Assembly: GCA_965248685.1 (NCBI GenBank)
Contig: CBDFKC010000003.1
Location: forward strand, 2,356,001 to 2,420,000
Source of the DNA: VYFG01 sp965248685
GTDB taxonomy: Bacteria; Pseudomonadota; Gammaproteobacteria; Arenicellales; Poriferihabitantaceae
Reading direction: 5' to 3'
DNA: 64,000 nucleotides
Each line of letters opens with the position of its first letter. Positions within the stretch are counted from its first letter, which is position 1. Made by a program: the position numbers and the translations under genes. Positions 35,451 to 44,250 of the stretch are shown here, in pieces. The notes below the pieces were generated by a model. That model was not told the origin of the DNA and made no database searches. It was given only the letters and a program-made list of their open reading frames with translations.

Positions 35451-36419
35451 ATGACGTACTCTAGATTAATTGGCACAGGAAGCTACCTTCCAGAAAAAAT
35501 TCTAACAAATAAGCAGCTCGAATCCATGGTCAGTACCAGTGAAGACTGGATCATGTCACGAACTGGTATATCGGAAAGACGGATCGCTGCGGATGATGAA
35601 TTTACCTGTGATTTAGCCGAGAAGGCGGCGCTTAAGGCTATCGAGTCCGCTGGCATTAGTTCCCAGGAAATCGACTTAATAGTAGTGGCAACTACTACTG
35701 CCGATCAGGTATTCCCGAGTACCGCTTGCTTATTGCAGCAGCGTTTAGGTATTGAAGGACCGCCGGCGTTTGATGTTCAGGCAGTCTGTGCGGGATTTGT
35801 ATTCGCTCTGGACATCGCCGACAAGTTTATCCGTACCGGCAGCGCAAAATGCGCTTTGGTGGTTGGAGCAGAGACTTTTTCCAGAATAATAGACTGGACT
35901 GATCGTCGCACCTGTATCCTGTTTGGTGATGGCGCCGGAGCGGTAATTTTGCAAGCAGATGAACAGCCTGGAATTCTCTCGACCCATCTACATAGCGACG
36001 GTAAGTACAAGGATTTATTGTGCGTGCCAACCGGAGTATCGCGAAATTATGAAGCGGTTAGAGCGGGCAGCGCATTTACTACCATGGAGGGCGGAGAAGT
36101 GTTTCGCTGGGCGGTAACCGCGATGAGTGATTTGGTTGAAGAAACGCTTTCCTCGAATAATTTGAAGCGTCAGGATGTTGACTGGTTGATTCCCCACCAG
36201 GCCAATGTCAGGATAATTAATGCAGTAGGTCGCCGCGCCGGCTTCCCAGCCGGCAAGGTTATCGTCACTGTCGATCATCATGGAAATACCTCTGCGGCTT
36301 CTGTGCCATTGGCCCTGGACGAGTCCATACGAAATGGCACAATACAACCGGATCAACTGGTGTTACTCGAAGCTTTTGGCGGAGGCTTTACCTGGGGGTC
36401 TGCACTGATCAGAATTTAA
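35451..36419 (+). CDS. fabH: Beta-ketoacyl-ACP synthase III FabH
   Basis: FabH starts fatty-acid synthesis by condensing acetyl-CoA with malonyl-ACP. The 322-residue product has the Cys-His-Asn triad: C113 in AVCAGFVFALDIADKF, His in LIPHQANVRIINAV, and Asn in DHHGNTSAASVPLAL. The closing EAFGGGFTWGSALI is typical. A GTG at 35448 directly before the ATG could add one residue. It follows plsX by 14 bp and is followed by fabG, without the fabD that normally stands between. Confidence 0.97.
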   Translation: MTYSRLIGTGSYLPEKILTNKQLESMVSTSEDWIMSRTGISERRIAADDEFTCDLAEKAALKAIESAGISSQEIDLIVVATTTADQVFPSTACLLQQRLGIEGPPAFDVQAVCAGFVFALDIADKFIRTGSAKCALVVGAETFSRIIDWTDRRTCILFGDGAGAVILQADEQPGILSTHLHSDGKYKDLLCVPTGVSRNYEAVRAGSAFTTMEGGEVFRWAVTAMSDLVEETLSSNNLKRQDVDWLIPHQANVRIINAVGRRAGFPAGKVIVTVDHHGNTSAASVPLALDESIRNGTIQPDQLVLLEAFGGGFTWGSALIRI

Positions 36420-36453
36420 TGGGTACCAACCGAAAAATAATTGAGAGTAGGCA

Positions 36454-37203
36454 ATGAACAAATGGTTTGACAACCAGATATGTCTGGTTACAGGTGCATC
36501 CCGGGGCATTGGCCGAGCTATAGCTTTGGAACTTGGTGGTCGTGGAGGAATTGTTGTGGGAACCGCGACATCTGAACATGGTGCTAAATCCATTACCGAA
36601 TTCCTTCATGCTGAAGGTATATCCGGTCGCGGCATGATTCTTGACGTCACAGATAACCAATCGGTAGCAACTCTAATTGAGACGATAAATAATGAATTTG
36701 GAGCGCCCTATGTGCTGGTAAATAACGCGGGAATTACCCAGGACAGTCTGCTGTTGAGAATGAAAGAAGAGCAGTGGGACGCGGTCATCGATACCAACCT
36801 AAAATCCGTGTTCCGTTTGTCGAAGGCATGCTTGCGTGGTATGACGAAATCCAAGGCCGGTAGAATTATAAATATCGCTTCGGTGGTTGGAATCACCGGA
36901 AATCCTGGACAGGCCAACTATTGTTCTGCCAAGGCCGGGCTTCTCGGATTTAGCAAATCCCTGGCCCAGGAAGTTGCTTCACGCAATATCACGGTAAATG
37001 TGATTGCACCAGGGTTCATCCAAACCGACATGACAGATGGTTTACCCGATCAGCAGAAGGATCTTCTTATGCAGAAAATACCACTGGGTCGTCTCGGGCA
37101 ACCGGATGATATTGCTTCAGCGGTGTCCTATCTGGCTTCGCCTATGGGTGCATATGTTACCGGTACAACGCTACATGTAAATGGTGGAATGTTAATGCCA
37201 TAA
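36454..37203 (+). CDS. fabG: 3-oxoacyl-ACP reductase FabG
   Basis: FabG reduces beta-ketoacyl-ACP with NADPH in each elongation round. The 249-residue short-chain dehydrogenase has the cofactor motif VTGASRGIGRAIA near residue 11, NNAGITQDSLLLRM, and the catalytic Tyr and Lys in YCSAKAGLLGFSK. The C-terminal VTGTTLHVNGGMLMP is typical of FabG. The length is standard. The 294 bp that follow, before acpP, hold the acpP promoter and leader. Confidence 0.97.
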   Translation: MNKWFDNQICLVTGASRGIGRAIALELGGRGGIVVGTATSEHGAKSITEFLHAEGISGRGMILDVTDNQSVATLIETINNEFGAPYVLVNNAGITQDSLLLRMKEEQWDAVIDTNLKSVFRLSKACLRGMTKSKAGRIINIASVVGITGNPGQANYCSAKAGLLGFSKSLAQEVASRNITVNVIAPGFIQTDMTDGLPDQQKDLLMQKIPLGRLGQPDDIASAVSYLASPMGAYVTGTTLHVNGGMLMP

Positions 37204-37287
37204 TGACGTTGAAAACATGACAAACTAATTTTTATGTGTTATATCATATAGTTATTGGGACTATTTGATTTGATTTGGACATAATAA

Positions 37288-37315
37288 TTGACACAACAAT
37301 TGCATTTTATATAAT
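37288..37315 (+). promoter_or_regulatory. Consensus sigma-70 promoter for acpP
   Basis: TTGACA (37288-37293) and TATAAT (37310-37315) are both perfect consensus hexamers, separated by 16 bp. Transcription would start near 37322, giving a leader of about 175 nt before the acpP ATG. Acyl carrier protein is among the most abundant proteins in the cell, so a strong private promoter is expected. Confidence 0.88.
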
Positions 37316-37363
37316 GGACTTAGACCTATTGTTTGTTTAATATCCGTCCGTCAAAATAATCAA

Positions 37364-37383
37364 TCGGGGCGCTTAAGCCCCGA
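37364..37383 (+). promoter_or_regulatory. Hairpin in the acpP leader
   Basis: A 7-bp GC-rich stem TCGGGGC/GCCCCGA with a six-base loop GCTTAA lies about 40 nt after the predicted acpP transcription start. No T-run follows, so it is probably not a terminator for transcripts from the promoter. It could stabilise the mRNA or stop read-through from fabG partially. Confidence 0.5.
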
Positions 37384-37497
37384 ACCAAGAGTGAGCCGTC
37401 ATATCGGTCAGCAAAGCGGTTAATTGCATGATCGTAATTCAATATCCTGGCGATGGTCAGGGTAGTTACAAAATTTTACCTGGAGACTTAAATCCAA

Positions 37498-37731
37498 ATG
37501 AGTACCATTGAAGAACGAGTTACAAAAGTAGTTATTGAGCAACTGGGTGTCAGTGAAGATCAAGTTACTGCCGAAGCATCTTTTGTCGATGATTTAGGAG
37601 CAGATTCTCTTGATACCGTGGAATTAGTGATGGCTCTTGAAGAAGAGTTTGATACGGAAATTCCTGATGATCAGGCAGAGAGCATCGCCAAAGTCAAAGA
37701 TGCGATTGCGTATATAAAAGAACACGCTTGA
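37498..37731 (+). CDS. acpP: Acyl carrier protein AcpP
   Basis: AcpP carries growing acyl chains on a 4'-phosphopantetheine attached to a Ser. The 77-residue acidic protein has the attachment site S37 in DLGADSLDTVELVMALEEEF and the opening MSTIEERVTKVVIEQLGV. It has its own consensus promoter and its own terminator, so it can be expressed alone from inside the fab cluster. The ribosome-binding site is CTGGAG, about a dozen nt upstream of the ATG. Confidence 0.98.
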   Translation: MSTIEERVTKVVIEQLGVSEDQVTAEASFVDDLGADSLDTVELVMALEEEFDTEIPDDQAESIAKVKDAIAYIKEHA

Positions 37732-37885
37732 GCGTGATTCCCGGGAGCGGCTAATCGAATTTGACAGATACGATTACTGCCTCGCTGTAGAGAACCGAAT
37801 TGAATAAATTCAACTGGTTGATTGTCGCGTAAAATCTTCCAACGGATAGAGATTCCATTCTGTTCCGAAATACTGATAGATGCCT

Positions 37886-37917
37886 AACGCCGTCCTTTAT
37901 GGGGCGGCGTTTTTTTT
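37886..37917 (+). terminator. Rho-independent terminator after acpP
   Basis: The stem CGCCGTCC pairs with GGGCGGCG (with one G-U pair) around a short TTTAT-type loop and is followed by eight T residues. It lies about 155 nt after the acpP stop and 93 nt before fabF. It separates acpP transcription from fabF. The short palindrome TTGAATAAATTCAA (37800-37813) lies between the acpP stop and this terminator. Confidence 0.88.
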
Positions 37918-38009
37918 GGTGTAGAACCTCGAATAGGGTAAGCTAGCTGCTTCGTAAACGGGTGTGAATCCCCTGATACAACACAACAATTACTTTCTGA
38001 CTATTATTT

Positions 38010-39248
38010 ATGAGCAAGAGACGTGTAGTGGTAACCGGCATGGGAGCAATAACTCCAGTGGGCTCCAATGTTGAATTGAGCTGGAATTCAATGCTTCACG
38101 GTGTTTCCGGAATCGGTACTATTAGTCAATTTGATGCCAGTAATTTCCCCTGCAGTATTGCCGGTGAGGTAAAGGGATTTGATCCGGGTCAGTACCTCGC
38201 GGAAAAAGAAGCGCGCAAGATGGACCGATTTATGCAATTGGGTATTTGCGCTGGAAGTGAAGCATTTATTCACTCCGGACTTGAGGTTACAGAGACAAAT
38301 GCGGACCGAATTGGGGTATACATCGGTTCAGGGATTGGCGGGATTTCTACTATTGAATCGACCACCACTCTATTCCACGAGAAAGGATTGCGACGGGTTT
38401 CACCATTTTATATTCCGATGACAATCACTAACATGATTTCCGGGAACCTGTCGATCATGCACGGTTTAAAAGGCCCCAACCTGTCCATGGTAACCGCCTG
38501 CAGTACGGGCACCCACGCTATCGGTGAAGCCGGTCGCCTGGTGGAATATGGTGACGCTGACGTCATGATTGCCGGTGGTTCTGAAGCCCCGGTTTCTCCA
38601 ACTTCGCTGGCCGGTTTTGGTTCAGCTCGGGCCCTCACCCGGCGCAACGATGCACCCCAGGCTGCCAGCCGACCCTGGGATAAGGGTCGGGATGGTTTTG
38701 TTATGGGGGAGGGGGCAGGAATTCTCGTATTGGAAGAATACCAACACGCCATGCAACGAGGTGCGACAATTTACGCCGAATTGAGTGGGTTTGGTATGAG
38801 TGGTGATGCCCATCATATGACCAGCCCGGCGCCCGGAGGTGAAGGCGCCTCACGATGCATGAATAATGCCCTGCGTAATGCCGGACTGAATTTCGATCAG
38901 GTGGGTTATGTCAATGCACACGGTACCTCAACACCCCTGGGAGACATCGCTGAAACCGAAGCGATCAAGCGTACATTTGGCGATCATTCGGACAATCTCG
39001 CGATCAGCTCGAATAAATCCATGATTGGGCATCTTCTCGGAGCAGCGGGGGGCGTGGAAGCGGTAATGACAATACTTTCCCTGTACCATAAGGTTATACC
39101 ACCAACCATCAACCTTGATGATCAGGATTCAGATTGTGATCTTGACTATGTGCCAAATGTTGCCCGCGATGCTGATTTTAAGGTTGCGCTATCTAACTCA
39201 TTTGGCTTCGGTGGAACCAATGGAACACTGATCTTTAGCAGGATTTAG
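38010..39248 (+). CDS. fabF: Beta-ketoacyl-ACP synthase II FabF
   Basis: FabF elongates acyl-ACP and governs temperature control of unsaturated fatty acids. The 412-residue product has the triad C164 in TACSTGTHAIGEAG, His in NAHGTSTPLGD and His in MIGHLLGAAGGVEA. The length is typical. It stands behind the acpP terminator, so it must have another promoter in 37918-38009, which I cannot locate with confidence. The gene mltG follows at 23 bp. The usual pabC between them is missing. Confidence 0.97.
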   Translation: MSKRRVVVTGMGAITPVGSNVELSWNSMLHGVSGIGTISQFDASNFPCSIAGEVKGFDPGQYLAEKEARKMDRFMQLGICAGSEAFIHSGLEVTETNADRIGVYIGSGIGGISTIESTTTLFHEKGLRRVSPFYIPMTITNMISGNLSIMHGLKGPNLSMVTACSTGTHAIGEAGRLVEYGDADVMIAGGSEAPVSPTSLAGFGSARALTRRNDAPQAASRPWDKGRDGFVMGEGAGILVLEEYQHAMQRGATIYAELSGFGMSGDAHHMTSPAPGGEGASRCMNNALRNAGLNFDQVGYVNAHGTSTPLGDIAETEAIKRTFGDHSDNLAISSNKSMIGHLLGAAGGVEAVMTILSLYHKVIPPTINLDDQDSDCDLDYVPNVARDADFKVALSNSFGFGGTNGTLIFSRI

Positions 39249-39271
39249 CGTATCGAGAAAGTGCCAGGGAA

Positions 39272-40288
39272 TTGATCAGGAATCTATTCGTTAGAGTTGT
39301 TGCCGCTTTGCTGCTTGTTGGCGGGTTCGCCGCCGCAGGGGGGTATTGGTATTTCGGTAAGGTAACTGCCAAGCCACTCAATTTCGGAGATGGTGTATTT
39401 TTGATCAAACAAGGAGATACTCTGAACCGAATCGCCAATCGACTGGTAAATAAGGGCGTTATCCGGGAGCCTTGGAGTCTGCGGGTATTAGCTAAAAAAC
39501 AAAAGGTGGGGAACAACATTCAAGCGGGAGAATATGATTTTCCGGAATCTCTCACTTTGGTTGAGTTTCTTGACCATATAGTTCAGGGAAAGAGTCAGGT
39601 AGACGTTCGAGTTACCATTGTTGAGGGGTGGACCTTCAAGCAGATGCGCGAGGCGCTGGGTAAAGCCGCTCGACTTCAACAGGATACTGCCGAATGGTCT
39701 GATCAACAGATTATGCGGGCCATGGGACACCCGGAACTTCATCCCGAAGGACAATTCTACCCTGATACCTATTATTACCGGGCAGAGGAGTCAGATCTGA
39801 CCTTGTATCGAAAATCATTTAATCTGATGCAGCAGCGATTACAGGAGGTATGGGATGCGCGATCCGCCAACCTCCTGTTAAAGAATTCCTATGAGGTATT
39901 GATAATGGCCTCAATTATAGAAAAGGAGACCCAAGCACTGGATGAGCAGCCGCTGATCGCCGGCGTATTTATGAACCGACTACACAAGGGTATGAGGCTG
40001 CAGACGGATCCAACCGTGATTTACGGGATTGGTGATGCCTATAAAGGCAATATAACTCGTAAGCATCTTAAAACCGACACACCGTACAATACTTATACCC
40101 GATCGGGATTAACTCCGACGCCAATAAGTCTTCCAGGGTTAAGCTCTCTCGAAGCCACAGTTCAACCAGCCACCACCGAAGCATTTTATTTTGTTGCAAA
40201 AGGCGGCGGTCGCCACCAATTCTCCCGGACTTTGGCTGAGCACAACAAGGCAGTCAACAAATACATCTTGGGTAAATCTGAAAAATGA
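39272..40288 (+). CDS. mltG: Endolytic murein transglycosylase MltG
   Basis: MltG cleaves nascent peptidoglycan strands at the inner membrane and sets glycan length. The 338-residue product has an N-terminal membrane anchor (residues 5-26), a LysM-like region and the YceG domain with catalytic Glu in ASIIEKETQ, followed by MRLQTDPTVIYGIGD and NTYTRSGLTPTPISLPG. The start is a TTG at 39272, with AGGGA five bases upstream and no in-frame ATG nearby. The stop overlaps the tmk start (ATGA). Confidence 0.96.
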   Translation: MIRNLFVRVVAALLLVGGFAAAGGYWYFGKVTAKPLNFGDGVFLIKQGDTLNRIANRLVNKGVIREPWSLRVLAKKQKVGNNIQAGEYDFPESLTLVEFLDHIVQGKSQVDVRVTIVEGWTFKQMREALGKAARLQQDTAEWSDQQIMRAMGHPELHPEGQFYPDTYYYRAEESDLTLYRKSFNLMQQRLQEVWDARSANLLLKNSYEVLIMASIIEKETQALDEQPLIAGVFMNRLHKGMRLQTDPTVIYGIGDAYKGNITRKHLKTDTPYNTYTRSGLTPTPISLPGLSSLEATVQPATTEAFYFVAKGGGRHQFSRTLAEHNKAVNKYILGKSEK

Positions 40289-40944
40289 TGGGCAGATTTA
40301 TTACGGTGGAAGGAGCGGACGGCGTTGGCAAAACCACCCAACTCGATTTTATCGAGAAGTGGTTGGGCCAGCAGCGACTCGACGTACTGCGTACCCGGGA
40401 ACCGGGTGGTACTGCTCTGGGAGAAATGTTACGCCAAATATTATTAAATTCCAATGACGTTTTAATCGATCACGAAACTGAATTACTGATGATGTTCGCT
40501 GCGCGCAAGCAACATCTGGCAGAAGTTATCAGGCCTGCACTCGAAGCGGGTCGATGGGTGTTATCAGATCGCTTTACCGACGCGACCTATGCCTATCAGG
40601 GTGCGGGCCGAGGAATCCCCGACTCACGAATTGAACCGCTGGAGCGATGGGTTCAGGGTAATCTACAGCCTGATTTAACCCTGTTGTTCGATGTCGACGT
40701 GGAGGTCGGAATCAGTCGCAGTGAAGCCAGAGATCTTGCTCAAGACCGCTTCGAAGTTCAGCTGCTTCCGTTTAAATATGCAGTCAGAAAAGGCTATCTG
40801 GAGCGAGCTGCCAGGTTTCCTGACCGGATCAAAGTGGTCGATGCGGCAAACAGCATTGATCAGGTGCAACGAAACCTGTCTCAACTGCTCACGGCATTTA
40901 TCGCGCAACAGCGATCATCAGCTCCCACGGTAGACTCTAGGTGA
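40285..40944 (+). CDS. tmk: Thymidylate kinase Tmk
   Basis: Tmk phosphorylates dTMP to dTDP. The 219-residue product has the P-loop EGADGVGKTTQL, the DR(Y/F) motif in LSDRFTDATYAYQGAGRG and REPGGTALGE, all typical of bacterial Tmk. The length is normal. It overlaps mltG by four bases and its own stop overlaps the holB GTG start, so the three genes are translationally coupled. Two ATGs occur in tandem (40285 and 40288). Confidence 0.97.
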   Translation: MMGRFITVEGADGVGKTTQLDFIEKWLGQQRLDVLRTREPGGTALGEMLRQILLNSNDVLIDHETELLMMFAARKQHLAEVIRPALEAGRWVLSDRFTDATYAYQGAGRGIPDSRIEPLERWVQGNLQPDLTLLFDVDVEVGISRSEARDLAQDRFEVQLLPFKYAVRKGYLERAARFPDRIKVVDAANSIDQVQRNLSQLLTAFIAQQRSSAPTVDSR

Positions 40945-41984
40945 TCGCGCTTTTCCCCTGGCAGCACCAGGACTGGACCCGAATTTCCCATAGCCTCGCT
41001 GGTTTGCATCATGGATTAATGCTAACCGGGATTTCCGGAATTGGAAAAAGGGAGTTTTCTGTCAAGTTAGCTCAGCGTCTGCTATGCAGCCAGACGGAAC
41101 ATTCCGAACCCTGTGGAAGCTGTCAAAACTGCAAATTATTTTTTGCCGGAAGCCATCCGGACCTGCACGTGTTAGCGACCGAAGAAGAAGCGGTGGATGG
41201 CAGAATTGATCTTATTACCCGTTACAGCGACCGCTATCAGGATGCCGTCGCCCGAGACAAAAAAGCTAATCCCGGTAAAGTTATTACAGTAGATCAGGTA
41301 CGCTTGTTGATCGATCGATTCTATCAATCCTCGCATATTTCCAGTGCCAGGGTGGTGATCTTTTTGCCTGCAGACCGAATGAATATCAATGCGGCAAATG
41401 CCCTGTTAAAACTGCTGGAAGAACCACCTGAAAGTGCCTACTTTATACTGGTTGCAGAACATCCTGGAGTATTGCCGACGACGGTGCGTAGTCGCTGTAT
41501 ATTGCATCCGCTAACGGCACCTGACGATGCCACCGCGAAGTCATGGATTCGGCAGCAATATGGCGAACAGGAGGCAGAAGGCTTGGTCGAGAAGTTACCC
41601 TATGGGCCCCTTGATATTCTGCGAAACATAGAATCAGGGTTGATTCACCAACAGCAAGACAATATACAACGTCTGGCAGGATTGATTTCCGGAAAAACGG
41701 ATCCGGTGGAGCTTGCCGGTTTACTGTCAAAGCAGGAAACTTTGCCGTTCCTTGGTTGGTTGCACCAGATATGTGCAGACTTGATTCGATGGCAGGCACT
41801 CAATGACAGCCCGGACTGGATCGCTGACATTGCCTTACAGCCGGCCCAGGTATCACCGTTAAAGTTGCATGCACTCTATGATAAAATCGGCCGCTACCGG
41901 AGAATTGCTAGGGACCAGCTGAATGCTCAACTGGCTTTGGAAGAGTTGCTGATAACCATGCAACAAACCCTGGGGCGGGTCTAG
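40941..41984 (+). CDS. holB: DNA polymerase III delta-prime subunit HolB
   Basis: HolB is part of the clamp loader that places the beta clamp on DNA. The 347-residue product has a P-loop-like GISGIGKREFSVKLA and a zinc module with Cys residues in CGSCQNCKLF, followed by ANALLKLLEEPPE and the arginine-finger SRC motif (VRSRCILHPL). These are the marks of HolB and its DnaX relatives. The start is a GTG that overlaps the tmk stop. Gene order tmk-holB-pilZ-tatD is the usual one in Pseudomonas relatives. Confidence 0.95.
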   Translation: MIALFPWQHQDWTRISHSLAGLHHGLMLTGISGIGKREFSVKLAQRLLCSQTEHSEPCGSCQNCKLFFAGSHPDLHVLATEEEAVDGRIDLITRYSDRYQDAVARDKKANPGKVITVDQVRLLIDRFYQSSHISSARVVIFLPADRMNINAANALLKLLEEPPESAYFILVAEHPGVLPTTVRSRCILHPLTAPDDATAKSWIRQQYGEQEAEGLVEKLPYGPLDILRNIESGLIHQQQDNIQRLAGLISGKTDPVELAGLLSKQETLPFLGWLHQICADLIRWQALNDSPDWIADIALQPAQVSPLKLHALYDKIGRYRRIARDQLNAQLALEELLITMQQTLGRV

Positions 41985-42051
41985 CGTAGAATACCTAAAC
42001 TGGTAATTCACTACACCAGGCAGCGATAAATTAGATTGCAATTGAAAGACT

Positions 42052-42540
42052 ATGGCAGACGAAAAAACACCCCAGGTCCAACTCGCGGTTTCGAATAAAG
42101 CAGCGGTATCGAGCAAAGCTAGGGTTTCAAAAAAAGCTACAGCTTCGAATACGGCAATCTCTGATAAAACGGAGGCAACTCCTCCAGAGCGTAAATCTGG
42201 ACCGAATCGGCCATCGGTGGTCTCGCTTAATTATCCTGACAAGAAGTCCCTGGCTAAGGCATATATGGCATTTCTGAAAGGCGGTGGGCTGTTTTTGCCG
42301 ACCTCGACCCAGCGCGACATGAACGAAGAAATATTCCTGTTGGTGACCCTTCCCGAGTCAGACAAACCGATCCCGGTTCCCGGAACCGTAGTTTGGAAAA
42401 CACCATCCGGGGCGGTGGACAGTAAGCAACAAGGCGTAGGGATTGAATTTAAGGGACGCGAGGGTAATTCTCTTCGAGCCAGAATTGAGGGCCTGTTAGG
42501 CACTAAACTGAGTTCCACAACCCAGACATATACGATGTGA
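42052..42540 (+). CDS. pilZ: PilZ domain protein (type IV pilus PilZ-like)
   Basis: The 162-residue product has a PilZ domain at about 60-150 (SLNYPDKKSLAKAYMAFLK, GLFLPT, the LPVPGTVVWKTP-type strand, GVGIEFKG). The RxxxR motif that binds cyclic di-GMP is not seen, as in canonical type IV pilus PilZ, which acts through PilB and FimX. The first 55 residues are a repetitive Ala/Ser/Lys/Val tract unlike Pseudomonas PilZ, which is about 118 aa in total. The place between holB and tatD is the classical one. Confidence 0.88.
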   Translation: MADEKTPQVQLAVSNKAAVSSKARVSKKATASNTAISDKTEATPPERKSGPNRPSVVSLNYPDKKSLAKAYMAFLKGGGLFLPTSTQRDMNEEIFLLVTLPESDKPIPVPGTVVWKTPSGAVDSKQQGVGIEFKGREGNSLRARIEGLLGTKLSSTTQTYTM

Positions 42541-42599
42541 TATCGGAGTTTTACCTCCGACAGTACCGATTTCCGAGCATTGCTTCGTCTGATTAATCC

Positions 42600-43382
42600 A
42601 TGCAAATTATAGATTCACATTGCCATATCAATTTTCCAGAGCTGGCCGGAGACTTTCCTGGCTTGCTGCAACGCGCCCGGGAGAATCAGGTTACCCACAT
42701 GTTATGCGTGTCGGTTAATCTGGAGAATTTTCCACAAGTATTGGGACTTGCTCACGAAAACTCACATATTTTTGCATCAGTAGGCGTGCATCCCTGTTAT
42801 ACCGAATGCGAAGAACCCAGCGTCGAAAAGCTGGTTGAAATCGCATCGGATCCAAAAATAGTTGCTATTGGGGAAACCGGCCTCGACTATTTCCGCAACC
42901 AAGGAAACCTTGATTGGCAGCGCGATCGATTTACCCGACACATTGAGGCTTCGAAGATTTCCGGCTACCCGCTGATTGTACACACAAGAGCGGCGGCAGA
43001 AGATACCATGGACATGCTTAAAGGTTTGGATGCGGGGAAATCCGGCGGCGTAATGCATTGTTTTGCTGAAGACTGGGAAACCGCAGTAAAAGCACTCGAT
43101 ATTGGCTTTTATGTTTCGTTTTCGGGAATTGTTACCTTTAAAAGCGCGGAATCGTTGCGCGAGGTCGCGCGCAAGGTCCCGTTGGACCGGATGTTGGTGG
43201 AAACCGATTCCCCTTATCTGGCGCCGGTGCCGATGCGAGGTAAGACCAATGAACCGTCCTATGTTCGTCACACCGCGGAGTATTTGGCTGATCTCCGTGG
43301 ACTATCGTTGGAACAAATAGCGGAAATCACCACCGAGAACTTTTTTACGCTGTTTTCCAGCGCGGGCCAGAATCCCACTTAG
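42600..43382 (+). CDS. tatD: TatD-family metal-dependent DNase
   Basis: TatD-type hydrolases are TIM-barrel metal-dependent 3'-5' nucleases linked to DNA repair. The 260-residue product has the metal motif DSHCHINF, GETGLDYF, VIHTRAA, GVMHCFAED and ETDSPYLAPVP, all metal-ligand motifs. It may be the YcfH homologue, which sits after holB in E. coli too. The length is normal. It converges with yggX. Confidence 0.95.
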   Translation: MQIIDSHCHINFPELAGDFPGLLQRARENQVTHMLCVSVNLENFPQVLGLAHENSHIFASVGVHPCYTECEEPSVEKLVEIASDPKIVAIGETGLDYFRNQGNLDWQRDRFTRHIEASKISGYPLIVHTRAAAEDTMDMLKGLDAGKSGGVMHCFAEDWETAVKALDIGFYVSFSGIVTFKSAESLREVARKVPLDRMLVETDSPYLAPVPMRGKTNEPSYVRHTAEYLADLRGLSLEQIAEITTENFFTLFSSAGQNPT

Positions 43383-43421
43383 CATAATAATCCATGGAGT
43401 AGTCAGGGTTTCTGTTGGCTA

Positions 43422-43694
43422 TCAGGTCGGATGAAATCCAGCCGGCGCCTGGCCTAAATCTCCCTCATTAAATAGGAATCCTACCAGATGTTTCTCAATT
43501 CGTTGTTGGCATCCCGGATCCGCTGAATTTAGTCCTTCCTCGTTGATAATAGTCACCAGCCGCTGCAACCATTGATTCCATCCCTGGGCAGAAACATTGT
43601 CGTAAATTCGCTGTCCTAATTCACCAGGGTAGGGCGGTTTTCTAAGTCCTTCGGATTCGATACCGAGCACGGTACATTGGACGGTTCTGCTCAT
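43422..43694 (-). CDS. yggX: Fe(2+)-trafficking/oxidative damage protection protein YggX
   Basis: YggX protects Fe-S clusters from oxidative damage and may pass iron to them. The 90-residue product has the opening MSRTVQCTVLGIESEGL with the conserved Cys, PPYPGELGQRIYDNVSAQGW, and the closing VGFLFNEGDLG. The length is typical. It diverges from the A-type Fe-S carrier gene across a 155-bp gap. That pairing makes sense for iron-sulfur supply. Confidence 0.96.
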   Translation of the reverse strand: MSRTVQCTVLGIESEGLRKPPYPGELGQRIYDNVSAQGWNQWLQRLVTIINEEGLNSADPGCQQRIEKHLVGFLFNEGDLGQAPAGFHPT

Positions 43695-43849
43695 AATTAT
43701 CTTTTTTGACTGCTTGAATATAGGTACAATGACTCCAAATAAGTGGGTGCTGGGAGAGAAATCTCAATACCCCTGAATTAACCAATGTGCTGCTATATGA
43801 GCCTGCTGAATGGTTAGCTTAATCGATGTTTAAAAAGTGAGATATTGTC

Positions 43850-44218
43850 ATGAGTGAATATAGTCAAGAATTAACCCAAAATGATCTGGTGGTCACACAA
43901 ACTGCCAGAGATAAAATTGCTGGATTAGTTAAAGACACCAACGGGGAGGTGTCGGCAGTAAGAATATATGTCGCAGGTGGTGGCTGCTCGGGAATGAGCT
44001 ATGGCATGACATTTGCGGAAAATTCGGAACCTGTCGATAGCGTGATGTCAGATGAAACCGGATTTAAGCTGGTGGTCGATCCAGTGGCACTGGGCTTTCT
44101 CGAAGGAGCTGAGGTCGATTATGTAGACGACGGGATGAATGCGTCGTTCGTATTCAACGATGTATTTCAGGCAGTCGGTGGTAGTGGTGCCTGCGGTGGT
44201 TGTGGCGGAGCCGCTTAA
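43850..44218 (+). CDS. A-type iron-sulfur cluster carrier (HesB/IscA/ErpA family)
   Basis: A-type carriers receive Fe-S clusters and pass them to apoproteins. The 122-residue product has the first ligand C46 in GGGCSGMSYGMTF and the domain motif ALGFLEGAEVDYVDDGM. The C-terminal ligands read C115-G-G-C118, a CxxC, where IscA and ErpA have CxC. That spacing is unusual but seen in some relatives of the family. It reads away from yggX and is followed at 32 bp by clpS. It may be ErpA in function, though the symbol is not certain. Confidence 0.9.
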   Translation: MSEYSQELTQNDLVVTQTARDKIAGLVKDTNGEVSAVRIYVAGGGCSGMSYGMTFAENSEPVDSVMSDETGFKLVVDPVALGFLEGAEVDYVDDGMNASFVFNDVFQAVGGSGACGGCGGAA

Positions 44219-44250
44219 CGGCATTGAACTGATCAGAAAAAGGCTGCGGC

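Noticed and set aside
37759..37790. TTGACA at 37761 as a possible fabF promoter
   Set aside because: No acceptable -10 at 16-18 bp, and it lies upstream of the acpP terminator, so it would not drive fabF efficiently.
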